From an uncultured Planctomycetaceae bacterium (GTDB lineage: Bacteria; Planctomycetota; Planctomycetia; Pirellulales; UBA1268), in the NCBI GenBank assembly GCA_903885565.1, contig CAISJI010000137.1, forward strand, positions 1-32,995: a stretch of 32,995 nt of DNA, given 5' to 3'. Each line of letters starts with the position of its first letter. Position 1 is the stretch's first letter. Below, piece by piece: positions 32,179 through 32,995 of this stretch. The translations under genes and the position numbers were made by a program. Below the pieces are notes generated by a model, which was not told where the DNA came from, did not search any database, and saw only the letters and a list, made by a program, of their open reading frames with translations.

Positions 32179-32453
32179 TGCCGACTACCGTCAAGCAGGG
32201 CCTGAAGATCCACCCGGCCTCAAGGCGGCCCGCGTCTCAAAGACACACCCTTGGGAGTGCCCGGCCGCTCCGGCAAATCGGTGTTTTCGGCCCTAGAGAA
32301 TAGCCCCCATCGACGCCGACACCCCTGCGGGAACCAGCCATCGGCGCCACCGCGATGACAGCCCCTTGCTCTGGCCATACACTCATTCTGCTTCCTTCCA
32401 GCCGCATTGCTGGCGCTCCACGTTTCCACTGCGCACACCCCCGAGGCCCTGTC

Positions 32454-32708
32454 ATGCTGCTGGCTGATCTGGTGATCGATACGTTTGGCGTCGACGGGGG
32501 GCTGGTGGGCGTCGTCCGCAATGGCGTTGGCCTGGGCACCGTGATCGCGGTCACCTGCTCCTGGCAGCGGAATCGCTCGATCCTGTGGGCCATTCTGGCT
32601 GGCATGCTCTCCTGGCTCTACGTGCTCTATTTTGCCCTCACCCGCCGCCCCGACGAAGTTTACGGCTTTCAGGCCGGCGACCCCGGCGGGCGGGATCTGC
32701 GTCTCTGA
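32454..32708 (+). CDS. Small two-segment membrane protein
   Basis: An 84-residue protein from the ATG at 32454. Two hydrophobic segments are visible: about residues 12-34 ([20 protein letters not shown] region, ending in AVTC) and about 44-63 ([20 protein letters not shown]). The C-terminus ([21 protein letters not shown]) is hydrophilic. The family is not recognised. Its stop overlaps the galactokinase start (TGATG), so the two are translationally coupled, which is the main support for its being real. Confidence 0.6.
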   Translation: MLLADLVIDTFGVDGGLVGVVRNGVGLGTVIAVTCSWQRNRSILWAILAGMLSWLYVLYFALTRRPDEVYGFQAGDPGGRDLRL

Positions 32709-32995
32709 TGCCGGAAACCGCTGCGCTGATGCCCCAGCCCACACCTGCCACCGCCCCGTTTACTGTTCTGGCTCCTGGCCGGGTCAACCTCATCGGCGAG
32801 CACACCGACTACCACGACGGGTTTGTGCTCCCCATGGCGATTGACCGCGAGGTGACAATCCGGGTGCGGCCGCGCCGCGATCGGATCGCCCTGCTCTCCC
32901 CCGACCGCGAGCCAGGAACCACAACGCTCGATCTCGCCCAGCCGATCTCCCCTCTGGCCTGTGGCCCCGGAAATTGGTCGGCCTATCCAGCCGGC
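32708..32995 (+). CDS. galK: Galactokinase, 3'-partial
   Basis: The first 96 codons of a GHMP-family kinase, running off the window. The galactokinase signature [20 protein letters not shown] lies at about residues 23-42, with [15 protein letters not shown] after it. GalK phosphorylates galactose at C1 with ATP in the Leloir pathway. The signature binds the sugar; the ATP-binding GLSSSA loop is beyond the edge. Other GHMP sugar kinases are possible, but the GEHTDY pattern favours galactokinase. Start overlaps the small membrane protein gene. Confidence 0.88.
   Translation, partial: MPETAALMPQPTPATAPFTVLAPGRVNLIGEHTDYHDGFVLPMAIDREVTIRVRPRRDRIALLSPDREPGTTTLDLAQPISPLACGPGNWSAYPAG

Overview
This is a high-GC window that most likely comes from a member of the Planctomycetota, probably the Pirellulales. 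The taxonomic call is inferred from family content: a DUF1552 protein beside a DUF1587/1592/1595/1588/1585 cytochrome-like protein, a DUF1207 outer-membrane-type protein, a TIGR03067-type small secreted protein, a PEP-CTERM fragment and futalosine-pathway menaquinone genes. No RNA genes or CRISPR arrays were seen.

Left end (1-4.1 kb), accessory DNA. A 5'-partial gene of glycosyltransferase-like type is followed by the decayed 3' end of an integron-type tyrosine recombinase, with its catalytic Tyr changed to Ser and a frameshift. Next comes a small array of toxin-antitoxin pairs: BrnT-like plus partner, a PIN toxin interrupted by a stop plus its antitoxin, and two HicBA pairs. The pairs are punctuated by four imperfect inverted repeats of about 89 bp that look like integron attC sites. 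I read this as an integrase-less cassette array (CALIN type) in which each cassette carries a TA module. It is the most interesting part of the window.

4.4-8.8 kb (minus strand): a tightly overlapping mqnB-mqnD pair of futalosine menaquinone synthesis, with a large secreted clan GH-A glycoside hydrolase gene overlapping the end of mqnD. A class 3 lipase gene follows at 9.0-9.9 kb.

9.95-20.4 kb: a complete chemotaxis cluster. cheB is divergent from cheW-mcp-cheR-cheA-cheC-cheD-cheY, and a second, soluble, inverted-architecture MCP-like gene converges on cheY. Several pairs overlap by 4 bp. Together they encode receptor, coupling, kinase, response regulator, the methylation and demethylation enzymes, deamidase and phosphatase. 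No flagellar or pilus genes are in the window, so the output is unknown.

20.4-33.0 kb: a DUF5076 protein, a membrane-anchored coiled-coil protein, a GT2 glycosyltransferase, a DUF1207 protein, a repeat-rich convergent intergenic region with strong hairpins, and a minus-strand operon (alpha/beta hydrolase, DUF1592-type cytochrome-like protein, DUF1552 protein). Next is a junction of two gene fragments (possible phosphoribosyltransferase start, and a 5'-truncated beta-strand-repeat PEP-CTERM protein). The window ends with a TIGR03067 protein, a small membrane protein and the start of galactokinase, which runs off the end.
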